Assembly: GCA_964247725.1 (NCBI GenBank)
Contig: CAXTVM010000009.1
Span: 36,370-100,369 of the forward strand
Length of the DNA: 64,000 bases
Source: Lichenicola sp964247725
GTDB taxonomy: Bacteria > Pseudomonadota > Alphaproteobacteria > Acetobacterales > Acetobacteraceae
Direction of reading: 5' to 3'
Below, in pieces: positions 42,170-52,012 of this stretch. Below the pieces are notes generated by a model that saw only the letters and a list, made by a program, of their open reading frames with translations, did not search any database and was not told the DNA's origin. Within the stretch, counting starts at the first letter, position 1. The number at the start of each line of letters is the position of its first letter. The translations under genes were made by a program, and so were the position numbers.

Positions 42170-42526
42170 GGACCGAGTGTCTTCCGGATGGCAACCAGAT
42201 CTGGGGTGATGGGCGGAAAGGCCAAGGGCCCCGGGTCCCGTAAAGCGGCGTCCGAAGCCTGGGACTGACCGCCGCCGGACCGGATTTCCCCGGGTGGGGC
42301 GGCCAGGGCAGGCGCGATCGAAGCGTCGGCGATTCCGCCGGCCTGGCCACTTTCTCAACGCCCATGCGACGCCACCGCGTCGAAGATGCCTTGCCAATAC
42401 GGTTCATGACCCGTGACCCATCCGGGCGGGCCCGGAGGTCACGGTCGCCGGACAGGCCGTCCGCTTAATCCGCACGTCGGGTTGGCATCTCGGGACGGCG
42501 CTGCGATGATCGAGGGACCGGGATGG
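42170..42526. other. Intergenic region between the SPFH gene and gene X copy 1
   Basis: About 360 bases with no convincing gene; it presumably holds divergent promoters for the SPFH operon (minus) and the X gene (plus). I see no operator palindrome or repeat of the dispersed family. The last 50 bases before 42527 have little in common with the region upstream of the intact X copy at 43810. Confidence 0.45.
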
Positions 42527-43069
42527 ATGGCCTTGCGGCCGATGAGCGTGATCATGACGTCGAGAGCAGCCAAGCCGATGTCGCTGATCGCGTCATGCCT
42601 CTGCCTGACGATGGTTCAGCTCCACGCCGGGTGAGCTGAGGAGTCGAGATGCCCGGTCATCGGGTCGGTCTATCGCCCGAATCCCGATGATCCAACACAC
42701 AGCTTCGTCTACCGGTTGAAGATCGAGGGCACGTCCCTTGCCGAAGACCCGACGCAGAGCGATCAGACCTGGCATTTCCAGCTGCTGGACCGGCACGGCA
42801 AGAAAAAGATCGCAGACTCGATCCTGAGCGAGGGTTGTCCCACGGGAGGACTCTGCACGATCATCCCCCCGAATGGCCCTGCCGACGACATCTATTCCGT
42901 CATCGTTGAATTGACGGATAAGCTACGGAGGGTTCCTGACTTCTCGGCCCCCCGGGTCATCATATTGCCCGGATTTGAGGATCGGGATTGGCATATCGGT
43001 CATGATCTCGGAGCAGACGGAAGCGTTTACGGAAAAGTTGTTTGGACGCGAGTGTCCTGCGGACGCTGA
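42527..43069 (+). pseudogene. Gene X, copy 1: broken exported protein of unknown family
   Basis: It matches the intact copy at 43810-44358 along its whole length. The signal peptide (MALRPMSVIMTS...LIASCLCLTMVQ) is intact, but the frame hits a TGA just after it, at about 42632, where a short deletion removed part of the GWAETNEARC segment. The mature part resumes in another frame (MKIEGTSLAEDPTQSDQTWH from 42716) and runs to 43069 (VVWTRVSCGR). A 117-residue fragment could be translated, but it would lack a signal peptide. Confidence 0.75.
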
Positions 43070-43080
43070 ACGTGGGATTG

Positions 43081-43484
43081 CTAGCAGTCAACGACTACCC
43101 TTCGGCTTGGACTTCGACCAAATATGGAAGTCATTTCCTCCAACGGTTTGAAACAGCATGGCACGATCACTTGGCTTGGGTGAGCCGCTCGTGACCCAAA
43201 AAAGAGTCCCGTCGGGGTCGGATCTATGGGCGAGGGATCCTTTGCAGCAGCAACGGCCGTTTTCACGAAGGCCGCGTATAGGCCATTCCTGGGATCTTCC
43301 CCATCAAGGGCGACATTCAATTTGTTGCCGATGTTAATTTGTTGATGTTCAGCAAGTATAGGGTAGTTCTCGAATCCCTGGAACTGAACATGACGGTCTC
43401 TGGCTGTTATAATTTGAGTTGTCGTTGATGCATAACGGCCGGCAGCGAAGTCCGCCGGATGCTTCAGGCGGTTGATGAGCACGC
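43081..43484 (-). pseudogene. Gene Y, copy 1: truncated and frameshifted
   Basis: Homologous to the intact gene at 44483-45064. The first 60 or so codons are missing because the duplication junction at about 43484 cuts into the gene; what remains starts at MLINRLKHPADF. A missing T in the run near 43196-43202 shifts the frame after TPTGLFF, so the end reads an unrelated tail. Restoring one T would recover the WVTSGS...FQTVGGNDFHIWSK ending like copy 2. Convergent with X copy 1. Confidence 0.75.
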
Positions 43485-43735
43485 CGCGACGCCCAGCCGG
43501 CGGTCTTGGCGCCGACCGGGCGCTGCAGCTCGATGTCGGCCTGCTGCCGGTCTGACAGCAGCCGCGACAGGTCGTTGGTGCCGATCATCTCGCGCAAGGA
43601 GGTTCGTGCCACGCACTCCACCGCCAGCGTGAACTTGTCGATAACAAGCCCGGTCCGCGCACGCCGGCGTACCGGGCGAGCCGCAGCACCATCGCGCGCT
43701 GCCACTGCGACACCATCTTGAACGCCGCCGGGGGT
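43484..43735 (-). pseudogene. SPFH gene fragment at the duplication junction
   Basis: About 250 bases nearly identical to two parts of the SPFH gene: 41640-41790 (SLREMIGTNDLSRLLSDRQQ, KTAGW) and 41967-42060 (KMVSQWQRAMVLRLARYAGV), joined with the intervening 175 or so bases deleted. It has no complete domain and no likely product. It marks where the second copy of the SPFH-X-Y block was joined to gene Y copy 1. Confidence 0.8.
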
Positions 43736-43809
43736 ACCGCCGCCGTCCCCTCCAAATCCCGGATTGGCAGCCCGGCAGGCCGGTGCGATGATGCTGAATA
43801 GCGGAACAG

Positions 43810-44358
43810 ATGGCCTCGCAGCCGATGGGCGTGATCATGACGTCGAGACTGGCCAAGCCCCTCGCGCTGATCGCGTCGTGCCTCTGCCTGATGCTGGTTC
43901 AGCATCACCGTGGATGGGCCGAGACCAACGAGGCGAGATGTCCAGACATCGGGTCGGTCTACCGCCCAAATCCCGATGACCCCGGGCACAGATATGTCTA
44001 CCGGTTGAGGATCGAGGCCACTTCTCTTGCTGACGACCCGCGGCAACGTAGGGAAAGTTGGCATTTCCAATTGTTTGATCGAGATACTAAAGAAAAGGCG
44101 TCCGAGTCAGTCTTGATGGAGAGTTGTCCCACCGGAGGACTTTGCACGATCTCTCGTCTAGGCAGTCATGGTGGAAATCCCTATTCTATCGTGGTTGAAC
44201 TAACGGACGATTTGCGCCAACTCCCTGATTTCTCGGCTCCCAAAGTGGTGATATTACCTGGGTTTGCAGATCGAAGCTGGCGTATCGGTCACAATCTCAG
44301 GGTAGACGGAGATGTTCGTGGAAAAGTTGTCTGGATCCGGATTTCCTGTGGAAGCTAG
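43810..44358 (+). CDS. Gene X, copy 2: exported protein of unknown family
   Basis: 182 residues; a second ATG nine codons in (MTSRLAKPLALIASCLCLM) gives a cleaner signal peptide, with cleavage expected after GWA. The mature part of about 140 residues is probably periplasmic and beta-rich (YVYRLRIEATSLADDP; ESWHFQLFDRDTKEK; VVILPGFADRSWRIG; KVVWIRISCGS), with four cysteines after the signal. I recognise no family. A strong terminator follows at once and gene Y converges on it. Composition is unlike the surrounding chromosome: 26 of the 60 bases 44041-44100 are G or C, which suggests transfer. Confidence 0.7.
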   Translation: MASQPMGVIMTSRLAKPLALIASCLCLMLVQHHRGWAETNEARCPDIGSVYRPNPDDPGHRYVYRLRIEATSLADDPRQRRESWHFQLFDRDTKEKASESVLMESCPTGGLCTISRLGSHGGNPYSIVVELTDDLRQLPDFSAPKVVILPGFADRSWRIGHNLRVDGDVRGKVVWIRISCGS

Positions 44359-44361
44359 CTG

Positions 44362-44412
44362 CTGGAGCAGGGCGAATTTGCAGAGGCTCATTCGATCCTG
44401 CTCCAGTTTTTT
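44362..44412. terminator. Rho-independent terminator between X and Y
   Basis: CTGGAGCAGG at 44362-44371 pairs perfectly with CCTGCTCCAG at 44397-44406, with a further CGAAT/ATTCG pair inside, followed by TTTTTT at 44407-44412. It lies four bases past the X stop codon and is oriented for X. It is the only classical intrinsic terminator I noticed in the window. Confidence 0.9.
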
Positions 44413-44482
44413 GTTCTTGCCAGCATCTGTATGCGTCCAGATATTTCCAGCCAGACGCATGATGCTCTAGAGATCCCTGCGA

Positions 44483-45064
44483 TCAATGACTACCTTTTGG
44501 TTTGGATCTCGACCATGTGTAGAAGTCGTTTGCTCCAACCGCCTGAAACAGCACGGCATGCCTATCTGGAGAATGCGTGCCGCTTGTAACCCAGAAGTAT
44601 AGTCCTGTCGGGGTTGGATCCATGGGCGTGGGGTCTTTCGCGGCATCAACCGCAGTTTTCACGAATCCTACATATTTACCATGTCGGGGATCTTCCCCGT
44701 CGAGGGCGACATTCAGTATGCCATCTATGTTATCTTGCTGACGTCCACCGAGTATCGGGTAGTTCTCGAATCCCTGGAACTGGATCTGACCTTCCTTGGC
44801 GGTAATCATCTCGGTTATCGTCGAAGCATAGCGGCTGGCATCGAAGTCCGCCGGATGCTTCAGGCGGTTGATGAGCACGCAATGCATCATATCCATCTCC
44901 CGCCTGACCTCCCGCATGTCATCGGTATCTGGAACGAGAACTTCGGCCAGGAACAGCCGAGCCAGGGCACCTTCATCGATGCCGTCGCCGGGAAGTCCGA
45001 TGGCTTTCTCGCGCGCTCTTGCGGTGGAGGCGGATAATCCTTCATGCCCGTGTTTGCCGGTCAT
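44483..45064 (-). CDS. Gene Y, copy 2: hypothetical, weakly SleB-like
   Basis: 193 residues from the ATG at 45064, no signal peptide. The middle section has a pattern loosely like SleB/CwlJ-type cell-wall hydrolases: ALARLFLAEV, then MMHCVLINRLKHP and TITEMITAKEGQIQFQGF. The remainder (ALDGEDPRHGKYVGF; PTPTGLYFWVTSGT; FQAVGANDFYTWSRS) also fits a compact hydrolase fold, but I cannot confirm catalytic residues. It converges on the exported protein X. The linked duplication of X and Y suggests they function together. Confidence 0.6.
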   Translation of the reverse strand: MTGKHGHEGLSASTARAREKAIGLPGDGIDEGALARLFLAEVLVPDTDDMREVRREMDMMHCVLINRLKHPADFDASRYASTITEMITAKEGQIQFQGFENYPILGGRQQDNIDGILNVALDGEDPRHGKYVGFVKTAVDAAKDPTPMDPTPTGLYFWVTSGTHSPDRHAVLFQAVGANDFYTWSRSKPKGSH

Positions 45065-45157
45065 CGTCGATGAGCCTCACCCTGCTGGCGGTCACGCCAG
45101 GCCCCTCGACCCCATGATGCACATCAACCTCTTTCATAGGGCCATTCCGAAGCCTCC

Positions 45158-48100
45158 TCACCGGCCCCCAAGTGCCGCGCGGCGCAGGTCCAGGGTGCGG
45201 GGAAGCTCGGTGGACGGCACCGGCTCCGGTTCCGGCATCGCGCCCGGCGTGTGGCCGAACGGCTGGAACCGGGCGCGGCGGCGTGCCTCGGCCTCCGACG
45301 CGTTCACCGGCCGGGTCTCGTAGTTGCGGCCGCCCGGATGCGCCACGTGGTGGGTGAGGCCGCCGATCGAGCGGCCGCTCCAGCGGTCGTAGACGTCGAA
45401 CACCAGCGGCGTTTGCGCCCGCAGCACCGGGTGCATGCCGAACGTGGGCTCCCATGCCTTGAACCGCACGCCGCCGACCGCCTCGCCGACCCGCGCCGTC
45501 GGCGCGAGCGGCACCGCGCGGCCGTTGCAGCCGAGCACGTACCGCTCGGCCACCCAGCCATCCACCCGCACCTGCAGCCGCTCGACCGAGTTGTCGACGT
45601 GGCGCACGGTGCCGCCGAGGCCGGGCGTCTCGCCCAGCACCGGCCACGGCTCCAGCGCCTGGCGCAGCTCGACCGTGATGCCGGACACCGTCACCGCGCC
45701 GGCCAGGGGATACCGGAACTCCAGGTGCGGCGCGAAGAACTCGGGGCCCAGACGCTGGCCGTGGGACGCCAGGTCGTCGAGCGCGTCGGCCAGGTCCTCG
45801 GCCACGAAGTGCGGCAGCATGAACTCGTCGTGCAGCCGCGTGCCCCAGCGCACCAGCCGGCGCTCGTACGGCGTGGTCCAGAACGCGGCGACCGCGGCGC
45901 GCAGCAGCAGCGCCTGCGCCACCGCCATCCGCGGGTGCGGCGGCATCTCCATCGCCCGCAGCTCGACCAGCCCGAGCCGGCCGGAGCTGCTCTCCGGCGC
46001 GTAGAGCTTGTCGATGCAGAACTCGGTGCGGTGGGTGTTGCCGGTCATGTCGGCCAGCAGGTTGCGCAGCAGCCGGTCGACCAGCCAGTGCGGCACCCGG
46101 GCGCCGGGCGTGATTTGGGCGAACGCGATCTCGAGCTCGGCCAGCGCGTCCATCCGCGCCTCGTCGATGCGCGGGTGCTGGCTGGAGGGGCCGATGAACA
46201 GCCCGGAGAACAGGTAAGACAGGCTCGGATGGTTGTGCCAGAAGCCCAGCAGCGACTTCAGCAGGTCGGGGCGGCGCAGGAACGGGCTGTCGGCGGGGGT
46301 GGCCCCGCCCATCACCACGTGGTTGCCGCCGCCGGTGCCGACATGGCGTCCGTCCAGCAGGAACTTCTCCGTGCCGAGCCCGATCGCGCGCGCCTCGTCG
46401 TAGAGGCGCTGCGTGCGCTCGACATGCTCGGGCCAGCTTGACGCCGGATGCACGTTGACCTCGATCACGCCCGGGTCCGGCGTCACCGAGAAGCTGGCGA
46501 GCCTCGGATCGTGCGGCGGCGCGTAGCCTTCGAGGAACACCGGGCGCTCCTGCCGCCCCGCCACGCCCTCGATCGCCAAGACCAGGTCGAGCCAATCCCG
46601 GACGTCGTACAGCGGCGGCAGGAACACGTGGATCAGGCCGCCGCGCGCCTCCACCGTGAGCGCGGTGCGGACCAGCCGGGACGCGTCGGTGTCGGCATCC
46701 TCCTCCGGGTAGCGCGGCTCGGCTGGCGGCTGCGGCCGCATCGGGTCGAGCGTCGGCCCCGCCGGGGTGGCGCTGCGCAGCGGCGCCGGCGGCCGCGGCG
46801 GCAGCACCGGCCGGCCGAGCTCGGCGCTGCTCGCGGCCGCGTCGGCGAGTGCCGTGTGCTCTGCCGGGACGCCGCCCGGCGACGCCCGCGCCGGCAGGCC
46901 GTCGCGCGGCGCGAACGGGTCCGGCTCGACATCCGGCTCGAGCGCGTCCGGGTCGGCCCAGGGCAGGCTCTGCAGCGGCAGCCGAAAGCCGATCGCGCTG
47001 TCGCCCGGCACCAGGAACAGCAGGTCCGAGCGCAGCAGCCAGCGTCCGCTCTGCCAGACCCGCTCCGACCCGCGGGCGACCCGGCGCAGCGGCAGCACGC
47101 TGCCGACGTCGGCGGTCAGGCCCTGGCCATACAGCCGCGCCAGCCGCGCCCGCTCCAGCGGATCGGCCAGCTTCGCGTCCTCGACCAGCACGTTGGCCGG
47201 CAACCGGTGCTCGCGCCACAGATGGTAGTGGATGTCCTCGTGCGCCGGCAGCACGCGGTCCGGCTCGACGGCGAGCTCGCAAGCCAGCGCGCGGGCGAAG
47301 CGACGGGCATCCTCAGGCGTGGCGTCGCCATGGTCGTCGTCGGAGGCCAGCAGCGAGGGATCGGTCCACACCGCCTGGCCGTCCCGGCGCCAGATGGCGC
47401 TGATCGCCCAACGCGGCAGCTGCTCGCCCGGGTAGTGCTTGCCGACCGCGTATTGCAGCACGGCACCCGGCGCCCAGTGCGGCACCAGCCGGCGGATCAG
47501 GCGGCCGGACAGCGCGCGCTTGGTCGGACCCAGCGCGCTCGCGTTCCACTCGTCCGCATCCATGTCGCCGGCGGCGATGAATGTCGGCTCGCCGCCCATC
47601 GTCAGCCGCACGTCGCCCGCCTCCAGCACGCGGTCGACGGCTTGCCCGGCCTGCAGGATCGCCTGCCAGACCGGCTCCGGATAGGGCGCGGTGGTGCGCG
47701 GGCTCTCGGCGATGCGGGTGACGCCCATCGCGACGTCGAAGCGGCCCTCGTTGCGTTCCACGAGCCCGCTGATCGGCGCCGCCGAGCCCGGCTCCGGGCT
47801 TGCGGCGAGCGGGATGTGGCCCTCGCCGGTGAGCAGGCCGGAGGTGACGTCGAAGCCGATCCAGCCGGCGCCGGGGAGATAGACCTCGGCCCATGCATGC
47901 AGGTCGGTGAAGTCGGCCGCCGCCCCCTGCGGACCGTCGCCCTGGGTGTCGGGGTCGGGCCTGAGCTGGATCAGATAGCCGGACACGAAGCGGGCGGCGA
48001 GACCGAGGTGCCGCGCCACGTTGACCAGCAGCCAGGCGCTGTCGCGGCAGGAGCCCCTGCCCTCGGCCAGGGTCTCCTCCGGCGTGAACACGCCCGGCTC

Positions 48101-48586
48101 CATGCGCACGACGTAGTCGATGCGGTCCTGCAGCCGCGCGTTCAGCGCCACCAGCATCGGCACCGTGCGGGTGGCCTCGCGCGGGATGTCGGCCAGCAGG
48201 GCGTTCAACAGCGGGCCGGGCGGAGCCACTTCGCGGAACGGCGCCAGCTCGGTGTGCAGCACCGGATCGTAGGCGAACGGCCAGGTCTCCGCCTCCGGCT
48301 CCAGGAAGAAGTCGAACGGGTTGATGGTCGCCATGTCGGCGACGAGGTCGACCGTCACCTCGAACCGCGACACCCGCTCGGGAAACACCACACGGGCCAG
48401 GTAATTGCCCTGCGGGTCCTGCTGCCAGTTGATGAAGTGCCCGGACGGCTCGACGGAGAGCGCGTAGGACAGCAGCGGCGTACGCGCGTGCGGGGCCGGC
48501 CGCAGCCGGATCGTCTGCGGACCCAGCGTGATCGGGCGGTCGTACTGATACGAAGTGCGGTGTGTCAGGGCGACGTGGAGCGTCAT
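45158..48586 (-). CDS. Transglutaminase-like protein with DUF2126 domain
   Basis: 1142 residues. Residues 1-290 form a bacterial transglutaminase-like cysteine-protease domain with its N-terminal beta region (THRTSYQYDRPITLGPQTIRL) and catalytic triad C180 (EGRGSCRDSAW), H230 (DLHAWAEVYLPG) and D246 (IGFDVTSG). The remaining 800 residues are the DUF2126 domain (LTMGGEPTFIAAGDMDADEW; GKHYPGEQLPRWA; GTGGGNHVVMGG). This fusion is widespread in Alphaproteobacteria. Its function is not established; it may modify or cleave proteins or peptides in the cytosol. No signal peptide is seen. Confidence 0.9.
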   Translation of the reverse strand: MTLHVALTHRTSYQYDRPITLGPQTIRLRPAPHARTPLLSYALSVEPSGHFINWQQDPQGNYLARVVFPERVSRFEVTVDLVADMATINPFDFFLEPEAETWPFAYDPVLHTELAPFREVAPPGPLLNALLADIPREATRTVPMLVALNARLQDRIDYVVRMEPGVFTPEETLAEGRGSCRDSAWLLVNVARHLGLAARFVSGYLIQLRPDPDTQGDGPQGAAADFTDLHAWAEVYLPGAGWIGFDVTSGLLTGEGHIPLAASPEPGSAAPISGLVERNEGRFDVAMGVTRIAESPRTTAPYPEPVWQAILQAGQAVDRVLEAGDVRLTMGGEPTFIAAGDMDADEWNASALGPTKRALSGRLIRRLVPHWAPGAVLQYAVGKHYPGEQLPRWAISAIWRRDGQAVWTDPSLLASDDDHGDATPEDARRFARALACELAVEPDRVLPAHEDIHYHLWREHRLPANVLVEDAKLADPLERARLARLYGQGLTADVGSVLPLRRVARGSERVWQSGRWLLRSDLLFLVPGDSAIGFRLPLQSLPWADPDALEPDVEPDPFAPRDGLPARASPGGVPAEHTALADAAASSAELGRPVLPPRPPAPLRSATPAGPTLDPMRPQPPAEPRYPEEDADTDASRLVRTALTVEARGGLIHVFLPPLYDVRDWLDLVLAIEGVAGRQERPVFLEGYAPPHDPRLASFSVTPDPGVIEVNVHPASSWPEHVERTQRLYDEARAIGLGTEKFLLDGRHVGTGGGNHVVMGGATPADSPFLRRPDLLKSLLGFWHNHPSLSYLFSGLFIGPSSQHPRIDEARMDALAELEIAFAQITPGARVPHWLVDRLLRNLLADMTGNTHRTEFCIDKLYAPESSSGRLGLVELRAMEMPPHPRMAVAQALLLRAAVAAFWTTPYERRLVRWGTRLHDEFMLPHFVAEDLADALDDLASHGQRLGPEFFAPHLEFRYPLAGAVTVSGITVELRQALEPWPVLGETPGLGGTVRHVDNSVERLQVRVDGWVAERYVLGCNGRAVPLAPTARVGEAVGGVRFKAWEPTFGMHPVLRAQTPLVFDVYDRWSGRSIGGLTHHVAHPGGRNYETRPVNASEAEARRRARFQPFGHTPGAMPEPEPVPSTELPRTLDLRRAALGGR

Positions 48587-48636
48587 GGGCCGGGCGTCTC
48601 CGCGGATGGAGCGTCAGGCTGTCATGCGGACAGGAG

Positions 48637-48732
48637 GAAGGCCAGGGCTCTGCCCTGGACCCGCCAAGACCGCGGCCCTTGGAACCCGATTTACAAGTAA
48701 AAGAGTCCAGGGGCGGAGCCCATGGCTTTTCC
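48637..48732. repeat. Dispersed palindromic intergenic repeat, copy E
   Basis: CCAGGGCTCTGCCCTGG, then a shortened CCAAGACCGCGGCCCTTGG with AACCCGATTT, then GTCCAGGGGCGGAGCCCATG. It abuts the stop of rplQ, the last gene of the ribosomal operon, and may help to end that transcript. Confidence 0.83.
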
Positions 48733-49161
48733 CTACGAGAAGTCGTTCTCGCTCTCGCCCGCCGTCTCCGGCTTCGGCCCGCTGTCCAGGCCCTTGGCCC
48801 CGACATCGCGCTCGACGAGCTCGATCACCGCCATGTCGGCGGCGTCGCCATGGCGCATGCCGGCCTTCAGCACGCGGGTATAGCCGCCGGGGCGTGCCTT
48901 GTAGCGCTCGGCGATGGCGCCGAACAGCTTGGCGACGATGACGTCGTCGCGCAGCTGCGCGTAGGCCTGGCGGCGGGCGTGCAGGCCGCCGCGCTTGCCC
49001 AGCGTGATCAGCCGCTCGGCGACCGGGCGCAGCTCCTTCGCCTTGGGCAGGGTGGTGGTGATCTGCTCGTGCTTGATCAGCGCCACCGCCATGTTGCGGA
49101 ACATCGCTAGGCGGTGGCTGGAGGTAACGCCGAGCTTCCGGCCGGCAACACCGTGACGCAT
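48733..49161 (-). CDS. rplQ: 50S ribosomal protein L17
   Basis: 142 residues, starting MRHGVAGRKLGVTSSHRLAM with the conserved TTLPKAKELRPVAERLITLG segment. It has an acidic C-terminal tail (SGPKPETAGESENDFS) that makes it longer than the 127-residue E. coli protein. L17 lines the peptide-exit end of the large subunit. Last gene of the alpha operon part, 29 bases after rpoA. Confidence 0.97.
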   Translation of the reverse strand: MRHGVAGRKLGVTSSHRLAMFRNMAVALIKHEQITTTLPKAKELRPVAERLITLGKRGGLHARRQAYAQLRDDVIVAKLFGAIAERYKARPGGYTRVLKAGMRHGDAADMAVIELVERDVGAKGLDSGPKPETAGESENDFS

Positions 49162-49190
49162 GACTTCGGGTTCCTAGTGGTGTGTCGGCG

Positions 49191-50210
<1,020 letters not shown>

Positions 50211-50323
50211 GAGAGTGGCCTTTCTGAACGAGGAGCCGACGCCGTCCCAACCCCGATGGGGTCAGGGCAGCATCGGGACGGCGCCGCCGGACCGGCCGGC
50301 GGGCGATCGGATAGGGTGTCGGA

Positions 50324-50716
50324 CTAGACCCGGCGACGCTTGCGCGGTCGGCAGCCGTTGTGCGGGATCGGCGTCATGTCGCGGATCGCGGTGATCGAGA
50401 AGCCGACCGCTTGCAGCGCCCGCAACGCGCTCTCGCGTCCGGAGCCGGGGCCGGAGACCTCGATCTCGAGCGTCTCCATGCCGTGCTCGCGCGCCTTCTT
50501 TCCGGCATCCTCGGCCGCGACCTGGGCCGCGTAGGGAGTCGACTTCCGCGACCCCTTGAAGCCCTGGCTGCCGGCGGACGACCAGGCGATCGCGTTGCCC
50601 TGGGCGTCGGCGATGGTGATCATCGTGTTGTTGAACGTGGACAGCACGTGGGCCACGCCCGAGATGATGTTCTTGCGCTCCTTCTTACGGACGCGCGGTG
50701 CGGCGGCTTTCGCCAT
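50324..50716 (-). CDS. rpsK: 30S ribosomal protein S11
   Basis: 130 residues with KKNIISG-like KERKNIISGVAHV, FNNTMITIADAQGNAIAWSS and the universal C-terminus DMTPIPHNGCRPRKRRRV. It binds 16S rRNA in the platform near the mRNA exit. Follows rpsM by 74 bases. Confidence 0.98.
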   Translation of the reverse strand: MAKAAAPRVRKKERKNIISGVAHVLSTFNNTMITIADAQGNAIAWSSAGSQGFKGSRKSTPYAAQVAAEDAGKKAREHGMETLEIEVSGPGSGRESALRALQAVGFSITAIRDMTPIPHNGCRPRKRRRV

Positions 50717-50790
50717 GATGGTGTTCGTCCTGACCTGTCTGGGCGCGCCCGTCGCGGGCGCGCGGCGTGAACCGAGGCGTCAGCCCCGGC

Positions 50791-51168
50791 TCACTTCGTG
50801 ACCTTCTTCTTGCCGGCGATCGCCACTGCCTTGCCCTTGCGGGTGCGGGCATTGGTGTGGGTGCGCTGGCCGCGCACCGGCAAGCCGCGGCGATGGCGCA
50901 GGCCGCGATAGCAGCCGAGGTCCATCAGCCGCTTGATGTTCATCGCCAGCTCGCGGCGCAGGTCGCCCTCGACGCGGTAGTCGCGATCGATCAGCTCACG
51001 GACACGCAGGATTTCGTCGTCCGACATCTCGTTGACGCGGCGCTCGGCCGGGATGTTCAGCTGGGTGCAGATCTGCTGCGCCTTGGCCGGCCCGATGCCG
51101 AAGACATAGGTCAGTCCAATGACCACCCGCTTGGTGGTGGGGATGTTCACGCCGGCAATACGCGCCAC
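50791..51168 (-). CDS. rpsM: 30S ribosomal protein S13
   Basis: 125 residues from a GTG start at 51168 (MARIAGVNIPTTKRVVIGL). The H2TH-like core IGPAKAQQICTQLNI and the C-terminal GLRHRRGLPVRGQRTHTNAR are conserved. It sits in the head of the small subunit and contacts L5 and P-site tRNA. The longer in-frame upstream extension does not resemble S13. A 166-base gap separates it from adk and may hold an internal promoter. Confidence 0.97.
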   Translation of the reverse strand: MARIAGVNIPTTKRVVIGLTYVFGIGPAKAQQICTQLNIPAERRVNEMSDDEILRVRELIDRDYRVEGDLRRELAMNIKRLMDLGCYRGLRHRRGLPVRGQRTHTNARTRKGKAVAIAGKKKVTK

Positions 51169-51334
51169 GCCAGTCACTCCTCGTGCGCCCGGTCGTCCGG
51201 GGCTGCTCGTCCTGGCCGGGCCAGGCATGTCATCGGGGTTGCCGGCTCCGCCCGTGCCCGCAACGGGCCCGTCCGCAGTCCCGGTCAAGGGCGCGCACTA
51301 TAGCGGCAGCGCCTCCGGTGTCAACGAAACCGGA

Positions 51335-52012
51335 TTAATTTGGCGTGATCAGCGGCGCCTTTCCGGCGGTGGCGAGTGCTGCGTCGATCTCGGCGCTGAC
51401 CGCATCGATGTCGGCCATGCCGTCGATCCGGTGCACCAGCCCCTGGTGCTCGTAATGCGGCAGGATCGGCGCGGTCTGCTGCCGGTAGGCGTCGAGCCGT
51501 GCCGCCACGGTCTCGCGGTTGTCGTCGGCGCGGCGCAAGAACTCGTGGCTGCCGCAGCTGTCGCAGACGCCGGCGACCCGCGGCCGCTTGAAGCTGTCGT
51601 GGTAGCCGGCGCCGCACTGCCGGCAGGTGTAGCGGCCGGCGATGCGCTCGGCGAGCTCGGCCTCGTCCACCTCAAGCGACAGCACCGCGTCGATGCCCAG
51701 CGCGAGCTGCGCCAGCATGGTGTCCAGCGCCGACGCCTGCCCCGTGGTGCGCGGGAAGCCGTCGAGGATGAAGCCCTGCGCGCAGTCCGGTTGGCGCACG
51801 CGGGCGGCCAGCATGGCGATCAGGATCTCGTCCGGGACCAGCCCGCCGGCATCCATGACCGCCTTGGCCTGCTGCCCGATCTCGGAGCCGGCCTGCACCT
51901 CGGCGCGCAGCATGTCGCCGGTGGAGATCTGCGCGATGCCGTGCAGCGTCTCCAGCCGCTTCGCCTGCGTGCCCTTGCCGGCTCCCGGCGGGCCCAGGAG
52001 GATCAGCCTCAC
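51335..52012 (-). CDS. adk: Adenylate kinase
   Basis: 225 residues from a GTG at 52012 that overlaps the secY stop (GTGA). Interconverts ATP + AMP and 2 ADP. P-loop GPPGAGKGT at residues 7-15, AMP-site ISTGDMLRAEV and LDGFPRTTGQA. The LID domain carries four cysteines (TCRQCGAGYH and GVCDSCGS), the zinc-binding form rather than the E. coli type. Located between secY and rpsM as in many alphaproteobacterial spc operons. Confidence 0.97.
   Translation of the reverse strand: MRLILLGPPGAGKGTQAKRLETLHGIAQISTGDMLRAEVQAGSEIGQQAKAVMDAGGLVPDEILIAMLAARVRQPDCAQGFILDGFPRTTGQASALDTMLAQLALGIDAVLSLEVDEAELAERIAGRYTCRQCGAGYHDSFKRPRVAGVCDSCGSHEFLRRADDNRETVAARLDAYRQQTAPILPHYEHQGLVHRIDGMADIDAVSAEIDAALATAGKAPLITPN

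Noticed and set aside
42716..43069. 117-residue frame treated as a separate gene
   Set aside because: It is the 3' part of the broken copy of gene X; the signal peptide is upstream in another frame.
43464..43856. Minus-strand frames near the duplication junction as a second SPFH protein
   Set aside because: Only two short pieces of the SPFH gene are present, joined by an internal deletion; no complete domain.
51169..51334. Gap between adk and rpsM examined for a structured leader or a small gene such as rpmJ
   Set aside because: No rpmJ-like sequence or convincing structure was seen; probably only an internal promoter region.
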